Part shown: positions 1 through 7,345 of the stretch, one piece after another | How the letters are laid out: each line of letters begins with the position of its first letter | How positions within the stretch are numbered: the first letter of the stretch is position 1 | Origin: Chthoniobacterales bacterium | GTDB taxonomy: Bacteria > Verrucomicrobiota > Verrucomicrobiia > Chthoniobacterales > UBA10450 | NCBI GenBank assembly: GCA_013697365.1 | Contig: JACCXA010000162.1 | Location: 1 to 16,180, forward strand | DNA length: 16,180 nucleotides | Direction of reading: 5' to 3' | Notes under the pieces: model-generated | The model's input: only the letters and a program-made list of their open reading frames with translations | The model's database searches: none | What the model was told of the DNA's origin: nothing | Position numbers and translations under genes: made by a program

Positions 1-1452
1 TGCTACCGGCGCTACGGCCACAACGAAGGCGACGAGCCGTCGTTTACGCAACCTGATCTCTACGCAAAGATCGATCGGCGGCTCTCGATCGGGAAGCTCT
101 ACCAGCAGGAGTTGATCGATGCGGGACGTTTGACTCAGGAGGAGGCCGCTGCGCTCGCGGCCGAGTTCGAGCAGAAACTCCAAACCGCACTGGATGAAGT
201 TAAAGCGCGGGCGCATGCCCCGGCCGACAGCAAGGAACAATTCAACGAATCGACCGCGATCTTTCAGCCGGAGTTTTCGTTTGCTTCTCCCCCGACCGCA
301 ATCTCCGCAGCGACGTTAAAGCAAATCGTTGCTGGTCTCACCCGCGTCCCGGAGGACTTCAACATCCTGCCCAAGATCAAGCGCATGCTGATCGACCGCA
401 GACGCGAAATCTTCGACGCCGGCGGGCCTTACGATTGGGGTTTTGCGGAGGCGCTCGCCTTCGGCTCGCTCGTGCTGGAAGACACCCCGATTCGGCTTTC
501 GGGCCAGGACTGCCGGCGTGGTACTTTCAGCCATCGCCACGCGGTGATCTACGACGCGAAAAGCGGTGCGCCTTACATTCCGCTCCTCCATCTTGCGGAG
601 AAGCAGGCAAAGATCTGCATCTACAACAGCCTCCTCTCGGAAGCAGCCGTGCTCGGCTTCGACTACGGTTACTCGCTCGATTACCCCGAGATGCTCTGCC
701 TTTGGGAAGCGCAGTTCGGCGATTTCGCGAATGGCGCGCAAACGATTATCGACCAGTTCATCGTCTCGGCGGAATCGAAATGGCAACGGCCGAGCGGCAT
801 CGTCATGCTTCTGCCTCATGGCTACGAAGGCCAGGGCCCGGAACATAGCAGCGGACGCGTGGAGCGATTCCTCCAGGCCTGCGGAGACGAAAATATCCAG
901 GTCTGCAATCTCACAACTCCGGCGCAGTATTTTCACGTGCTGCGTCGCCAGATGAAGCGGGACTTTCTCAAGCCGCTCATCATCATGACGCCGAAGAGTC
1001 TGCTGCGCGCCGAACATGCCACGTCGCGCGTGGAGGAATTTACGAGTGGGGGCTTTGAAGAGATTTTGGGCACGCCAAACCTCGGACCGGCCGAGGAGGT
1101 CAAGCGCGTCGTCCTTTGTGCCGGGAAGGTTTACTACGATTTGCTGAAGAATCGGGAGACACAAAAGATCGCAGATGCGGCCTTGATACGGGTCGAGCAG
1201 TTCTATCCTCTGAACGAAGAGAAATTGCGCGCAGCGGTGGGGGTTTTTCGCCAGGACGCAACTCTCGTCTGGTGTCAGGAAGAGCCGCAAAACATGGGCG
1301 GCTGGACCTTCATGGAGCCACGCCTGCGTGCTTTGTTCGGTCGCGAGATTCAGTATGCCGGCCGCAATGCGGGCGCGAGCCCGGCGGTGGGAGCGTTAAC
1401 GCTGCACAAGCGCGAGCAGGCGCAGCTCATTTGGGAAGCGCTCAGCTTGTAG
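1..1452 (+). CDS. sucA: 2-oxoglutarate dehydrogenase E1 component, C-terminal part (5' end outside window)
   Basis: Thiamine-diphosphate-dependent E1 subunit of the 2-oxoglutarate dehydrogenase complex, which decarboxylates 2-oxoglutarate and passes the succinyl group to the lipoyl arm of E2 in the TCA cycle. The reading frame is open from base 1, so the gene starts upstream; about 483 C-terminal residues are present, roughly half of a usual 900-residue E1. Family motifs are clear: CYRRYGHNEGDEP at the window edge, LSGQDCRRGTFSHRHA, YNSLLSEAAVLGFDYGYS, and the stretch LPHGYEGQGPEHSSGR (residues about 270-290 of the visible part), typical of OGDH E1 rather than pyruvate dehydrogenase. The ATG at 112 is internal to the protein and is not the start. 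sucB follows after 61 bp on the same strand, consistent with co-transcription. Confidence 0.97.
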   Translation, partial: CYRRYGHNEGDEPSFTQPDLYAKIDRRLSIGKLYQQELIDAGRLTQEEAAALAAEFEQKLQTALDEVKARAHAPADSKEQFNESTAIFQPEFSFASPPTAISAATLKQIVAGLTRVPEDFNILPKIKRMLIDRRREIFDAGGPYDWGFAEALAFGSLVLEDTPIRLSGQDCRRGTFSHRHAVIYDAKSGAPYIPLLHLAEKQAKICIYNSLLSEAAVLGFDYGYSLDYPEMLCLWEAQFGDFANGAQTIIDQFIVSAESKWQRPSGIVMLLPHGYEGQGPEHSSGRVERFLQACGDENIQVCNLTTPAQYFHVLRRQMKRDFLKPLIIMTPKSLLRAEHATSRVEEFTSGGFEEILGTPNLGPAEEVKRVVLCAGKVYYDLLKNRETQKIADAALIRVEQFYPLNEEKLRAAVGVFRQDATLVWCQEEPQNMGGWTFMEPRLRALFGREIQYAGRNAGASPAVGALTLHKREQAQLIWEALSL

Positions 1453-1513
1453 CGCAGCGTCGTTCACGTTCAGTTCGACCGCGGCGCGCGAGTACGCATA
1501 CTGTAACCCGCGC

Positions 1514-2785
1514 ATGAGCATCGAAGTCAAAATCCCTGCAGTCGGCGAATCAATCTCCAGCGGCGTCGTCTCGGTCTGGCACAAGAAGTCCGGCGAACAG
1601 GTCAAAGCGGGTGAGCCCCTCTTCACCCTGGAGACCGACAAAGTCTCGACCGAGATTGTCGCGGAAAGGGCAGGCGTTTTACAGACAATAGCGGCGGAAG
1701 GCCAGGAGGTGAAGATCGGCGAAGTCGTCGCGACGATCGATGATTCGCCGTCACCTGCATCAGCGCCCGCGGCTTCCGGCGAGGTTGCGACCGTGACGGA
1801 CGTGAAGGACAAGCCGGATCCGAATCGGTCCGAAGCGCCCATCAGTGGCGAAAAGAAGTCGCCGAATGCGGAAGTCTTATCTCCCGCAGTCCGTCGTATT
1901 GTCGAAGAGGAGAAGCTCGAAACAGCTAACCTCGCCGGCAGTGGAAAAGGCGGACGGTTGACGAAAAGCGATGTGCTGACCGCGGCTCAAGATCGCGGCG
2001 CAGCGCCGCAGACTGCAGCGCCGACTACAGTGCAACCCGCGCCCGCGGAGAGCCCGGCGCAAACCCCGCCCGCGCAATCAACCAACGACCGTTTCACGCG
2101 CAAGAAGATGTCGCCTTTGCGGCGGAAGATTGCGCAGCAGCTCGTCATGGCGCAGCACACCGCTGCGATCCTCACGACTTTCAACGAATGCGATATGACC
2201 GCGGTGCAGGAGCTGCGCAAAAAATCGCAGGACGCCTTTACGAAGAAGAACAATCTGAAACTGGGTTTCATGTCCTTTTTCATCAAAGCCGCTGTGGAGG
2301 GATTGAAAGCCGTGCCGTCGATCAACGCGCGCATCGAAGGCGATGATTTTATCCAGAATCATTTCTTCGATGTCGGTGTCGCCGTCGGAACGGAACGCGG
2401 GCTGGTGGTGCCAGTCGTGCGCGATGCCGACAAAAAAAGCTTCGCGGATCTGGAACTGGACATCGCCAATTACGCGGCCAAAGCGCGCGAGGGGAAAATC
2501 AAGATCGAGGAACTTCAGGGCGGCACTTTTACGATTTCAAATGGCGGAGTTTATGGCTCGCTCCTCAGCACGCCGATTTTGAATCCGCCGCAGAGCGGCA
2601 TCCTCGGAATGCACTCGATTCAGCAGCGTCCGATGGCGATTGACGGGAAAGTCGTGGTGCGACCGATGATGTATCTCGCCTTAAGCTACGATCACCGTGC
2701 CGTCGACGGCAAGGAAGCGGTTACGTTCCTCATTCGCGTAAAAGACTGCATCGAAGATCCGACCAAGCTGCCGCTGGACTTCTAG
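1514..2785 (+). CDS. sucB: Dihydrolipoamide succinyltransferase (2-oxoglutarate dehydrogenase E2)
   Basis: Core E2 subunit, 423 residues, transferring the succinyl group from lipoamide to CoA. Order of domains: one lipoyl domain (residues 1-77) with the lipoylated lysine K43 in the motif ETDKVSTEI; an Ala/Pro-rich linker (about 78-118); a peripheral-subunit-binding domain (about 121-157, LSPAVRRIVEE to GGRLTKSDV); a second Ala/Pro/Gln-rich linker (158-192); and the catalytic domain (about 195-423). The active-site motif SYDHRAVDG has H394 and D398, and GTFTISNGGVYGS is the usual E2 signature. The length fits SucB, and the position between sucA and lpdA supports succinyl rather than acetyl specificity. 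The ATG at 1514 begins the lipoyl domain directly; no Shine-Dalgarno is visible before it. Confidence 0.97.
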   Translation: MSIEVKIPAVGESISSGVVSVWHKKSGEQVKAGEPLFTLETDKVSTEIVAERAGVLQTIAAEGQEVKIGEVVATIDDSPSPASAPAASGEVATVTDVKDKPDPNRSEAPISGEKKSPNAEVLSPAVRRIVEEEKLETANLAGSGKGGRLTKSDVLTAAQDRGAAPQTAAPTTVQPAPAESPAQTPPAQSTNDRFTRKKMSPLRRKIAQQLVMAQHTAAILTTFNECDMTAVQELRKKSQDAFTKKNNLKLGFMSFFIKAAVEGLKAVPSINARIEGDDFIQNHFFDVGVAVGTERGLVVPVVRDADKKSFADLELDIANYAAKAREGKIKIEELQGGTFTISNGGVYGSLLSTPILNPPQSGILGMHSIQQRPMAIDGKVVVRPMMYLALSYDHRAVDGKEAVTFLIRVKDCIEDPTKLPLDF

Positions 2786-2841
2786 GTGGTGCAGGTTTGT
2801 AACTTGCCCTCTCGTTAGTCTGAGGCCTGCTCTCCTCAATT

Positions 2842-4248
2842 ATGGAATCATTTGACGTTGTCATCATCGGCTCCGGTCCCGGCGGATACGTCGCTGCGAT
2901 TCGTGCCGCCCAGCTCGGCCTTCGCACCGCGATCGTCGAAAAAGATAAGGAACTCGGCGGCACCTGTCTGAACATTGGCTGTATCCCGAGCAAGGCGCTC
3001 CTCTCTTCAAGCGACCACTTTGCTTTTGCCAAGAAAGAAGCTTCCAAACACGGCATTCGCATCGACAACGTCGGCCTCGACCTCCCGGTCATGCTGCAGC
3101 GCAAGGATAAGGTCGTGAAGCAGCTCACCGGCGGCGTGCGCGGCCTGATGAAGCTGAACAAGGTCAGCACGTTCCAAGGCCTGGGCGCGATCCTGGCGGC
3201 CGGCAAGGTAGCGATTACACCGGCTGAAGGCGACGCGCAGGAGATCGAGGCGAAGCACATCATTATCGCGACCGGCAGCGTGCCGGTGGAGCTGCCGACG
3301 ATGAAATTCGATGGGAACGTCGTCGTCAGTAGTACGGAGGCGCTCTCGTTTGATGAAGTGCCGAAGAAACTGCTCGTCATCGGCGGCGGCGCGATTGGCT
3401 TGGAGATGGGATCGGTCTGGAGCCGGCTCGGCTCGGAGGTAACGGTGCTGGAATTTCTCCCGCGCATTGCGCTCGGTTTTGATTTGGAATTGGCCACGGC
3501 TTTGCAGAAAGCGCTGACTGCGCAGGGCATGAAGTTCCATCTCGGAACAAAGGTAGGGGAAGTGAAAGTGGAGAACGGCCGCGCCACGGCGACCGCGAGC
3601 AAGGGCGAGGACAAGCTGACCTTCGATGCTGATAAAGTCCTTGTCTCAGTCGGGCGGCGCGCCTTTGCGGAGGGTGTCGGAGCGGACAAGATCGGGGTCG
3701 AGTTGGATGACCGAAAGCGCATCAAAGTCGACGCGCACTTCCGCACCAACATCGAAGGCGTCTACGCCATCGGAGACGTAATCGCCGGGCCGATGCTGGC
3801 GCACAAAGCCGAGGAAGAAGGCATCGCCTGCGTAGAGATGATCGCCGGAAAAGCGGGGCATGTGAATTACGACGTCATCCCTGGAATCATCTACACGAAT
3901 CCAGAAGCCGCTGGTGTCGGCATCACGGAGGATTTCGCGAAGGAGAAGGGGATGAATGTGCGGGTCGGAAAATTCCCCTTTGCGGCCAATGGCCGCGCCC
4001 TCGCCGCGGACGACGCCACGGGATTTGTGAAGTTTGTCGCCGACGCGGAGACCGATCGCATTATCGGCGCGCACATCCTATCGCATGCCGCTTCCGATCT
4101 GATGGCCGAGTGCGTTGCGGTGATGGAATTCGGCGGAAGCGCGGAAGACCTCGGCCGGACCGTGCACGCGCATCCTACGCACAGCGAAGCTGTCAAGGAA
4201 GCAGCGCTCGCCGTGAACAAGGGCGCGATCCATATCGGCAATCGCTAG
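2842..4248 (+). CDS. lpdA: Dihydrolipoyl dehydrogenase (E3)
   Basis: FAD-dependent E3, 468 residues, which reoxidises the dihydrolipoyl arm of E2 and makes NADH. The N-terminal FAD-binding motif is VVIIGSGPGGYVAAIRAAQ (residues 6-24). The redox-active disulfide is C42/C47 in GGTCLNIGCIPSK. The NAD-binding Rossmann motif is VIGGGAIGLEMGSVWSRLG (179-197). A second FAD contact is YAIGDV (308-313), and the dimer-interface catalytic motif HPTHSE has H444 and E449. All catalytic residues are present, so the enzyme should be active. It lies 56 bp after sucB on the same strand and is probably the last gene of the operon, although E3 may also serve other lipoyl complexes. There is no Shine-Dalgarno before the ATG; the upstream sequence is pyrimidine-rich. 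Confidence 0.97.
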   Translation: MESFDVVIIGSGPGGYVAAIRAAQLGLRTAIVEKDKELGGTCLNIGCIPSKALLSSSDHFAFAKKEASKHGIRIDNVGLDLPVMLQRKDKVVKQLTGGVRGLMKLNKVSTFQGLGAILAAGKVAITPAEGDAQEIEAKHIIIATGSVPVELPTMKFDGNVVVSSTEALSFDEVPKKLLVIGGGAIGLEMGSVWSRLGSEVTVLEFLPRIALGFDLELATALQKALTAQGMKFHLGTKVGEVKVENGRATATASKGEDKLTFDADKVLVSVGRRAFAEGVGADKIGVELDDRKRIKVDAHFRTNIEGVYAIGDVIAGPMLAHKAEEEGIACVEMIAGKAGHVNYDVIPGIIYTNPEAAGVGITEDFAKEKGMNVRVGKFPFAANGRALAADDATGFVKFVADAETDRIIGAHILSHAASDLMAECVAVMEFGGSAEDLGRTVHAHPTHSEAVKEAALAVNKGAIHIGNR

Positions 4249-4258
4249 CACCTCATCC

Positions 4259-4364
4259 GGAGCACGGCCGTCCCGGCTGTGCGGCCGACGAGCGTCCCGC
4301 CTGTCGAATCGTCGTCAGCAGGCGAGACGCCCGCTGTCCGCACCCGCCGAGATGGCCGTGCTCC
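4259..4364. repeat. 106-bp imperfect palindromic repeat (copy R1)
   Basis: Two arms of about 45 bp, 4259-4303 and 4319-4364, are imperfect reverse complements around a 15-bp loop. The left arm begins GGAGCACGGCCGTC and ends GTCCCGCCTG; the right arm begins CAGGCGAGACGCC and ends GGCCGTGCTCC. The element starts 10 bp after the lpdA stop codon and occupies most of the lpdA-kynU gap. Related sequences occur at 6774-6836 and 13797-13840, so this is a dispersed element and not a gene-specific terminator. No transposase or flanking target duplication is visible. An RNA copy could fold into a long hairpin and affect read-through from lpdA into kynU, which is inference. Confidence 0.85.
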
Positions 4365-4417
4365 AGTCCGATTGGCCTTTCTGGAGTTCCGCAAGGCGCC
4401 TGTTATCCTTCGCTTCA

Positions 4418-5734
4418 ATGATCTTTTCAGCCGACGAATCCTTTGCGCTCCAGCTCGATGCCGAGGACTCGCTGAACCATTTCCGGGAACGCTTCCATCT
4501 CCCTGTCGGTGCCGACGGCAAACCGTTCATTTACTTTGTCGGCAACTCGCTCGGCTTGATGCCGAAAGCGACGCGCAAACTAGTCGAACAGGAGCTGGAC
4601 GATTGGGCGAAGCTCGGGGTCGACGCCCATCTCGACGGCGCTACGCCCTGGTATTCCTACCACGAAACACTTCGCGAGTCCGCCGCGCGTCTCGTCGGGG
4701 CGCAACCAAACGAAGTCGTCTGCATGAACAGCCTTACGGTGAACCTGCACCTGATGATGGCGTCATTCTATCGGCCGACGAAATCGCGTTTTAAGATCCT
4801 GATGGAAGAGCCGGCCTTCCCTTCGGACACCTACGCGGTGAAGTCTCAGATCGCCCATCATGGTTTCGATCCGGGCGAGGCGCTCGTCCTGGTGCGTCCG
4901 CGCGACGGAGAGTGGACCGTGAGCGCGCCCGACATCCAGGCCGCGTTGGAAAACAAAGGCGAACAGATCGCGCTCGTTCTTCTCGCGGGCGTCAACTTTT
5001 TCACCGGGCAGCTCTTCGACATTGCCGAGATCACAACGGCGGCGCAGGAGCGCGGCTGTCTGGTCGGAATCGATCTCGCGCATGCCATCGGAAACGTTCC
5101 CCTCTCGCTGCACGCCTGGAATGTCGACTTCGCCGTCTGGTGTTCCTACAAATATCTCAATTCCGGTCCCGGGGCGGTCGCCGGGGCGTTCGTGCACGAG
5201 CGCCACGCTGCGAATACGGAGCTGCCGCGCCTGGCCGGCTGGTGGGGCAACGATCCGGCGACGCGCTTCCGCATGCATCTCCTGCCTGATTTCGTGCCCG
5301 TGCCCTCGGCCGATTCGTGGGCGATCAGCAACCCGCCGATCCTCTCGATGGCGCCTCTGCGCGCATCGCTGGCCATCTTCGACGAAGCGGGCGGAATGGG
5401 CCCGCTGCGCGCGAAGTCGCTCCGCCTAACGAGTTATCTTGAGTTTCTGCTCGACCGGGCGCCGTCGAAGCTTTTTACGATCATCACGCCGCGGGCCGCA
5501 GAAGAGCGTGGCTGCCAGCTCTCGATTCTGGTGCATGAAAAACCGAAGGAATTGTTTGCCCGGCTGGAGGCCGCGGGCGTGAAGTGCGATTTCCGCGAAC
5601 CAAACGTGATCCGGGCCGCGCCGACGCCGCTCTACAACACGTTTCATGAGGTCTGGCGTTTCGCCCAGATCTGCGGAGCGCCTCATGACGCTGAGGTTTC
5701 TTCCGGAAGGGCGACACTCCTGTCGCCCCGCTGA
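4418..5734 (+). CDS. kynU: Kynureninase
   Basis: PLP enzyme of 438 residues that cleaves kynurenine to anthranilate and alanine (or 3-hydroxykynurenine to 3-hydroxyanthranilate), in tryptophan breakdown or NAD synthesis from tryptophan. Motifs: FVGNSLGLMPK (residues 40-50), PWYSYHE (77-83), MNSLTVNLHLMM (103-114), GIDLAHAIGN (217-226) and the PLP-lysine segment WCSYKYLNSGPG with K245. The C-terminal family motif CDFREPNVIRAAPTPLYNTF (390-409) is complete. I chose ATG 4418 (MIFSADESF); the in-frame ATG at 4352 lies inside the palindromic repeat and would add 22 residues unlike the family. The last 11 or so residues, from SSG on, and the stop codon come from the hairpin at 5699-5770, so this tail is probably not ancestral. 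No kynA, kynB or other pathway gene is in the window. Confidence 0.94.
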   Translation: MIFSADESFALQLDAEDSLNHFRERFHLPVGADGKPFIYFVGNSLGLMPKATRKLVEQELDDWAKLGVDAHLDGATPWYSYHETLRESAARLVGAQPNEVVCMNSLTVNLHLMMASFYRPTKSRFKILMEEPAFPSDTYAVKSQIAHHGFDPGEALVLVRPRDGEWTVSAPDIQAALENKGEQIALVLLAGVNFFTGQLFDIAEITTAAQERGCLVGIDLAHAIGNVPLSLHAWNVDFAVWCSYKYLNSGPGAVAGAFVHERHAANTELPRLAGWWGNDPATRFRMHLLPDFVPVPSADSWAISNPPILSMAPLRASLAIFDEAGGMGPLRAKSLRLTSYLEFLLDRAPSKLFTIITPRAAEERGCQLSILVHEKPKELFARLEAAGVKCDFREPNVIRAAPTPLYNTFHEVWRFAQICGAPHDAEVSSGRATLLSPR

Positions 5735-5770
5735 AACAGGGGATAGGAGTGTCGCCCCTCGTCCGGAAGA
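5699..5770. repeat. Hairpin repeat spanning the kynU 3' end and the kynU-ruvB junction
   Basis: The left arm 5699-5721 (TCTTCCGGAAGGGCGACACT followed by CCT) pairs with the right arm 5745-5770 apart from a 3-nt insertion; inside the loop CCCC 5726-5729 can pair with GGGG 5739-5742. The kynU stop codon (5732-5734) lies in the central loop, and the ruvB stop codon (5771-5773, minus strand) begins at the base after the right arm. The two genes converge here, so the stem could act as a bidirectional transcription barrier, but there is no T-tract for a standard intrinsic terminator. I recall GGGCGACACTCCT-type repeats as dispersed in some soil bacterial genomes; this cannot be checked from one copy. 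Confidence 0.75.
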
Positions 5771-6772
5771 TTAACCGAACAAGTCTGTCTGCGGACCGGC
5801 AGGCGGTTTCAATCCCAGCTTGCGATAGGCATTCGGCATCGCGACGCGGCCCTGCGGCGTACGCTTGATGTAGCCTTCCATGATCAGGTAAGGCTCGTTC
5901 ACTTCCTCGAGCGTGCCGGCTTCCTCCCCGATCGCGACGGCTAACGAGTTCAAGCCGACCGGGCCGCCGTTGAATTTGTGGATCAAAGCTTCGATGACAC
6001 GCTTGTCCCATTGGTCGAAACCATCGCGGTCGATCTCCAGCATGGTCAGCGCCCGGTCCGCCACATCCTCTGTAATCTTCCCGTCGGATTTCACCTGCGC
6101 GAAATCGCGCACCCAGCGCAGAAGATTATTCGCCGTGCGCGGCGTCCCCCGGGTGCGGGCCGCGATTTCCGCCGCTCCTGCTTGATCCACCTCGACGCCA
6201 AGCAGGCCCGCGCTCCGCGTGATGATCTTGTGCATTTCTTCAGCCGCGTAGTAATCCAGCCGCGCGGTCATGCCGAAGCGCGAGCGCAAAGGCGCGCTGA
6301 CCATCCCGGCGCGCGTCGTTGCGCCGATCAGGGTGAATTTCGGCAGTTGCAGGCGCAGACTCCGCGCCTGCGGGCCCTGGTCGATGATGATGTCGAGGCG
6401 ATAATCCTCCATCGCCGGATAAAGGTATTCTTCAATCGTCGGCTGGAGACGATGGATTTCGTCGATAAAGAGGACGTCCCCCTTCTCGAGACTGGTGAGC
6501 AAGCCGGCCAGCTCTCCCGCTTTTTCGATCACCGGTCCGCTCGTGTTCTTCACGCTGACTCCCATCGCGTTCGCGATGATGTGCGCGAGCGTTGTCTTGC
6601 CGAGGCCCGGCGGACCGCTCAGCAGGATATGTTCGAGCACGTCGCCGCGCATCTTGGCAGCTTCCACCAGCACGGCCAGCCGCTCGCAAACTTTCACCTG
6701 CCCGGTGAATTCGCTGAACATGGGCGGCCGCAGCGAAACCTCGAAGATGGGATCGGGCTCGGGCGGTTTCAT
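5771..6772 (-). CDS. ruvB: Holliday junction branch-migration ATPase RuvB
   Basis: Hexameric AAA+ motor of 333 residues that, with RuvA, drives branch migration of Holliday junctions during recombination and repair. Visible motifs: RPPMFSEFTGQ (residues 15-25), Walker A GPPGLGKTT (53-61), Walker B FIDEIHRL (102-109), sensor 1 IGATTRAG (149-156), the arginine-finger region PLRSRFGM (161-168), sensor 2 RGTPRTANNLLRW (208-220), and the C-terminal winged-helix motif GYIKRTPQGR (300-309). Length is typical. The ATG at 6772 gives the usual short N-terminal tail; starting later would remove conserved residues. ruvA and ruvC are not adjacent, so it is not in the common ruvCAB cluster. Its leader is taken up by a palindromic repeat starting 2 bp from the start codon, and no normal ribosome-binding site is visible. 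Confidence 0.97.
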   Translation of the reverse strand: MKPPEPDPIFEVSLRPPMFSEFTGQVKVCERLAVLVEAAKMRGDVLEHILLSGPPGLGKTTLAHIIANAMGVSVKNTSGPVIEKAGELAGLLTSLEKGDVLFIDEIHRLQPTIEEYLYPAMEDYRLDIIIDQGPQARSLRLQLPKFTLIGATTRAGMVSAPLRSRFGMTARLDYYAAEEMHKIITRSAGLLGVEVDQAGAAEIAARTRGTPRTANNLLRWVRDFAQVKSDGKITEDVADRALTMLEIDRDGFDQWDKRVIEALIHKFNGGPVGLNSLAVAIGEEAGTLEEVNEPYLIMEGYIKRTPQGRVAMPNAYRKLGLKPPAGPQTDLFG

Positions 6773-6773
6773 T

Positions 6774-6836
6774 GGAACACCGCCGTCCCGGCTGTATAGA
6801 CGCCCGCTGGCCGCACAGCCGGGACGGCCGTGCTCC
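6774..6836. repeat. 63-bp palindromic repeat (copy R2), directly upstream of ruvB
   Basis: Arms 6774-6795 and 6815-6836 are 22 bp each and reverse complementary at 20 of 22 positions, with a 19-bp loop. The right arm reads ACAGCCGGGACGGCCGTGCT plus CC, the same terminal sequence as the outer ends of copy R1 and the start of R3. Its loop (AGACGCCCGCTG) also matches the right arm of R1, so R2 looks like an R1-type element that has lost the inner part of one arm. It fills the gap between the RsbW-like gene and ruvB, both on the minus strand. Confidence 0.85.
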
Positions 6837-6851
6837 GCCGAGTCATGCGCT

Positions 6852-7250
6852 TCATCCCAGCTTCTTGGTCAGCACCAGCTCGGTCCCGCGGCTCTTGAGA
6901 ATGTAGTCAACCTTATCGAACGCACTTCGAATCAGGTGCAGGCCGAGACCGCCCGGTTTGATCAGGTCGTGCGCGCGCCCCTGCATCTTCCCGGTCGGGC
7001 TCTGCCGACCGTAATCCCGCAGCCGCATGCAAACGCAATCGCGTTTCGCCTCGAGCGAAAGGGCAATCAGTTGATCATCCTGAAGCTGATAGGCGTGCCG
7101 AATAATATTCGTGCAGGCCTCGTCCACCCCTAGAACCATGAGCGTTCGCTCCTTCTCAGAAAATGGATAGCCATCAAGAAACTTGCGCACAAAGCCGCGC
7201 ATCAGGGCGAGATTTCCGGTGTGGCTGGAGAATTCGACCTTCTTTTTCAT
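6852..7250 (-). CDS. RsbW/SpoIIAB-like ATP-binding protein (anti-sigma-factor serine kinase family)
   Basis: Small single-domain GHKL ATPase of 132 residues, of the HATPase_c_2 type used as anti-sigma factors and serine kinases in partner-switching networks. The N-box is VDEACTNIIRHAY (residues 42-54) with E44 and N48; the G2-like loop is KPGGLGLHLIR (98-108), followed by FDKVDY, common in this family. The G1 box is unusual: LRDYGRQSP (77-85) keeps the D-x-G but lacks the second glycine usually seen. No sigma factor, anti-anti-sigma (STAS) protein or phosphatase gene lies nearby, so the partner is unknown. I chose ATG 7250 (MKKKVEF), eight codons inside the longest frame, because the domain starts there. 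It may be co-transcribed with ruvB 79 bp downstream, but the repeat R2 lies between them. Confidence 0.85.
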   Translation of the reverse strand: MKKKVEFSSHTGNLALMRGFVRKFLDGYPFSEKERTLMVLGVDEACTNIIRHAYQLQDDQLIALSLEAKRDCVCMRLRDYGRQSPTGKMQGRAHDLIKPGGLGLHLIRSAFDKVDYILKSRGTELVLTKKLG

Positions 7251-7345
7251 CAGGCAAGCGAACGCTGCACACACACGCCCCCTTCTTCAAGTGCGCAAAC
7301 GAAAACGGGTGGACAGCCTTGCGCAAGCGCCGTTTGGTTTCGCCC
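7251..7345. promoter_or_regulatory. Divergent intergenic region between the RsbW-like gene and the secreted-protein gene
   Basis: These 95 bp separate two divergent start codons and must hold or overlap the promoters of both genes unless these lie inside the coding regions. It contains a short CA tract (about 7268-7276) and a perfect 10-bp palindrome CTTGCGCAAG at 7318-7327. I see no convincing -35/-10 pair or ribosome-binding site. The palindrome is short enough to be chance in GC-rich DNA. Confidence 0.3.

Noticed and set aside
316..1290. 324-codon minus-strand frame opposite sucA
   Set aside because: Antisense to conserved E1 sequence; no recognisable domain and Arg/Leu-rich composition.
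2730..3752. 340-codon open frame on the minus strand opposite lpdA
   Set aside because: Lies entirely opposite a gene with all E3 catalytic motifs; Ser/Arg/Pro-rich translation is what high third-position GC produces on the reverse strand.
4352..4417. Longer kynU start at ATG 4352
   Set aside because: The extra 22 codons begin inside the palindromic repeat and do not resemble a kynureninase N-terminus; ATG 4418 fits.
5978..6799. 273-codon plus-strand frame opposite ruvB, running into repeat R2
   Set aside because: Antisense to an intact ruvB and ends within the palindromic repeat; His/Arg-rich with no motif.
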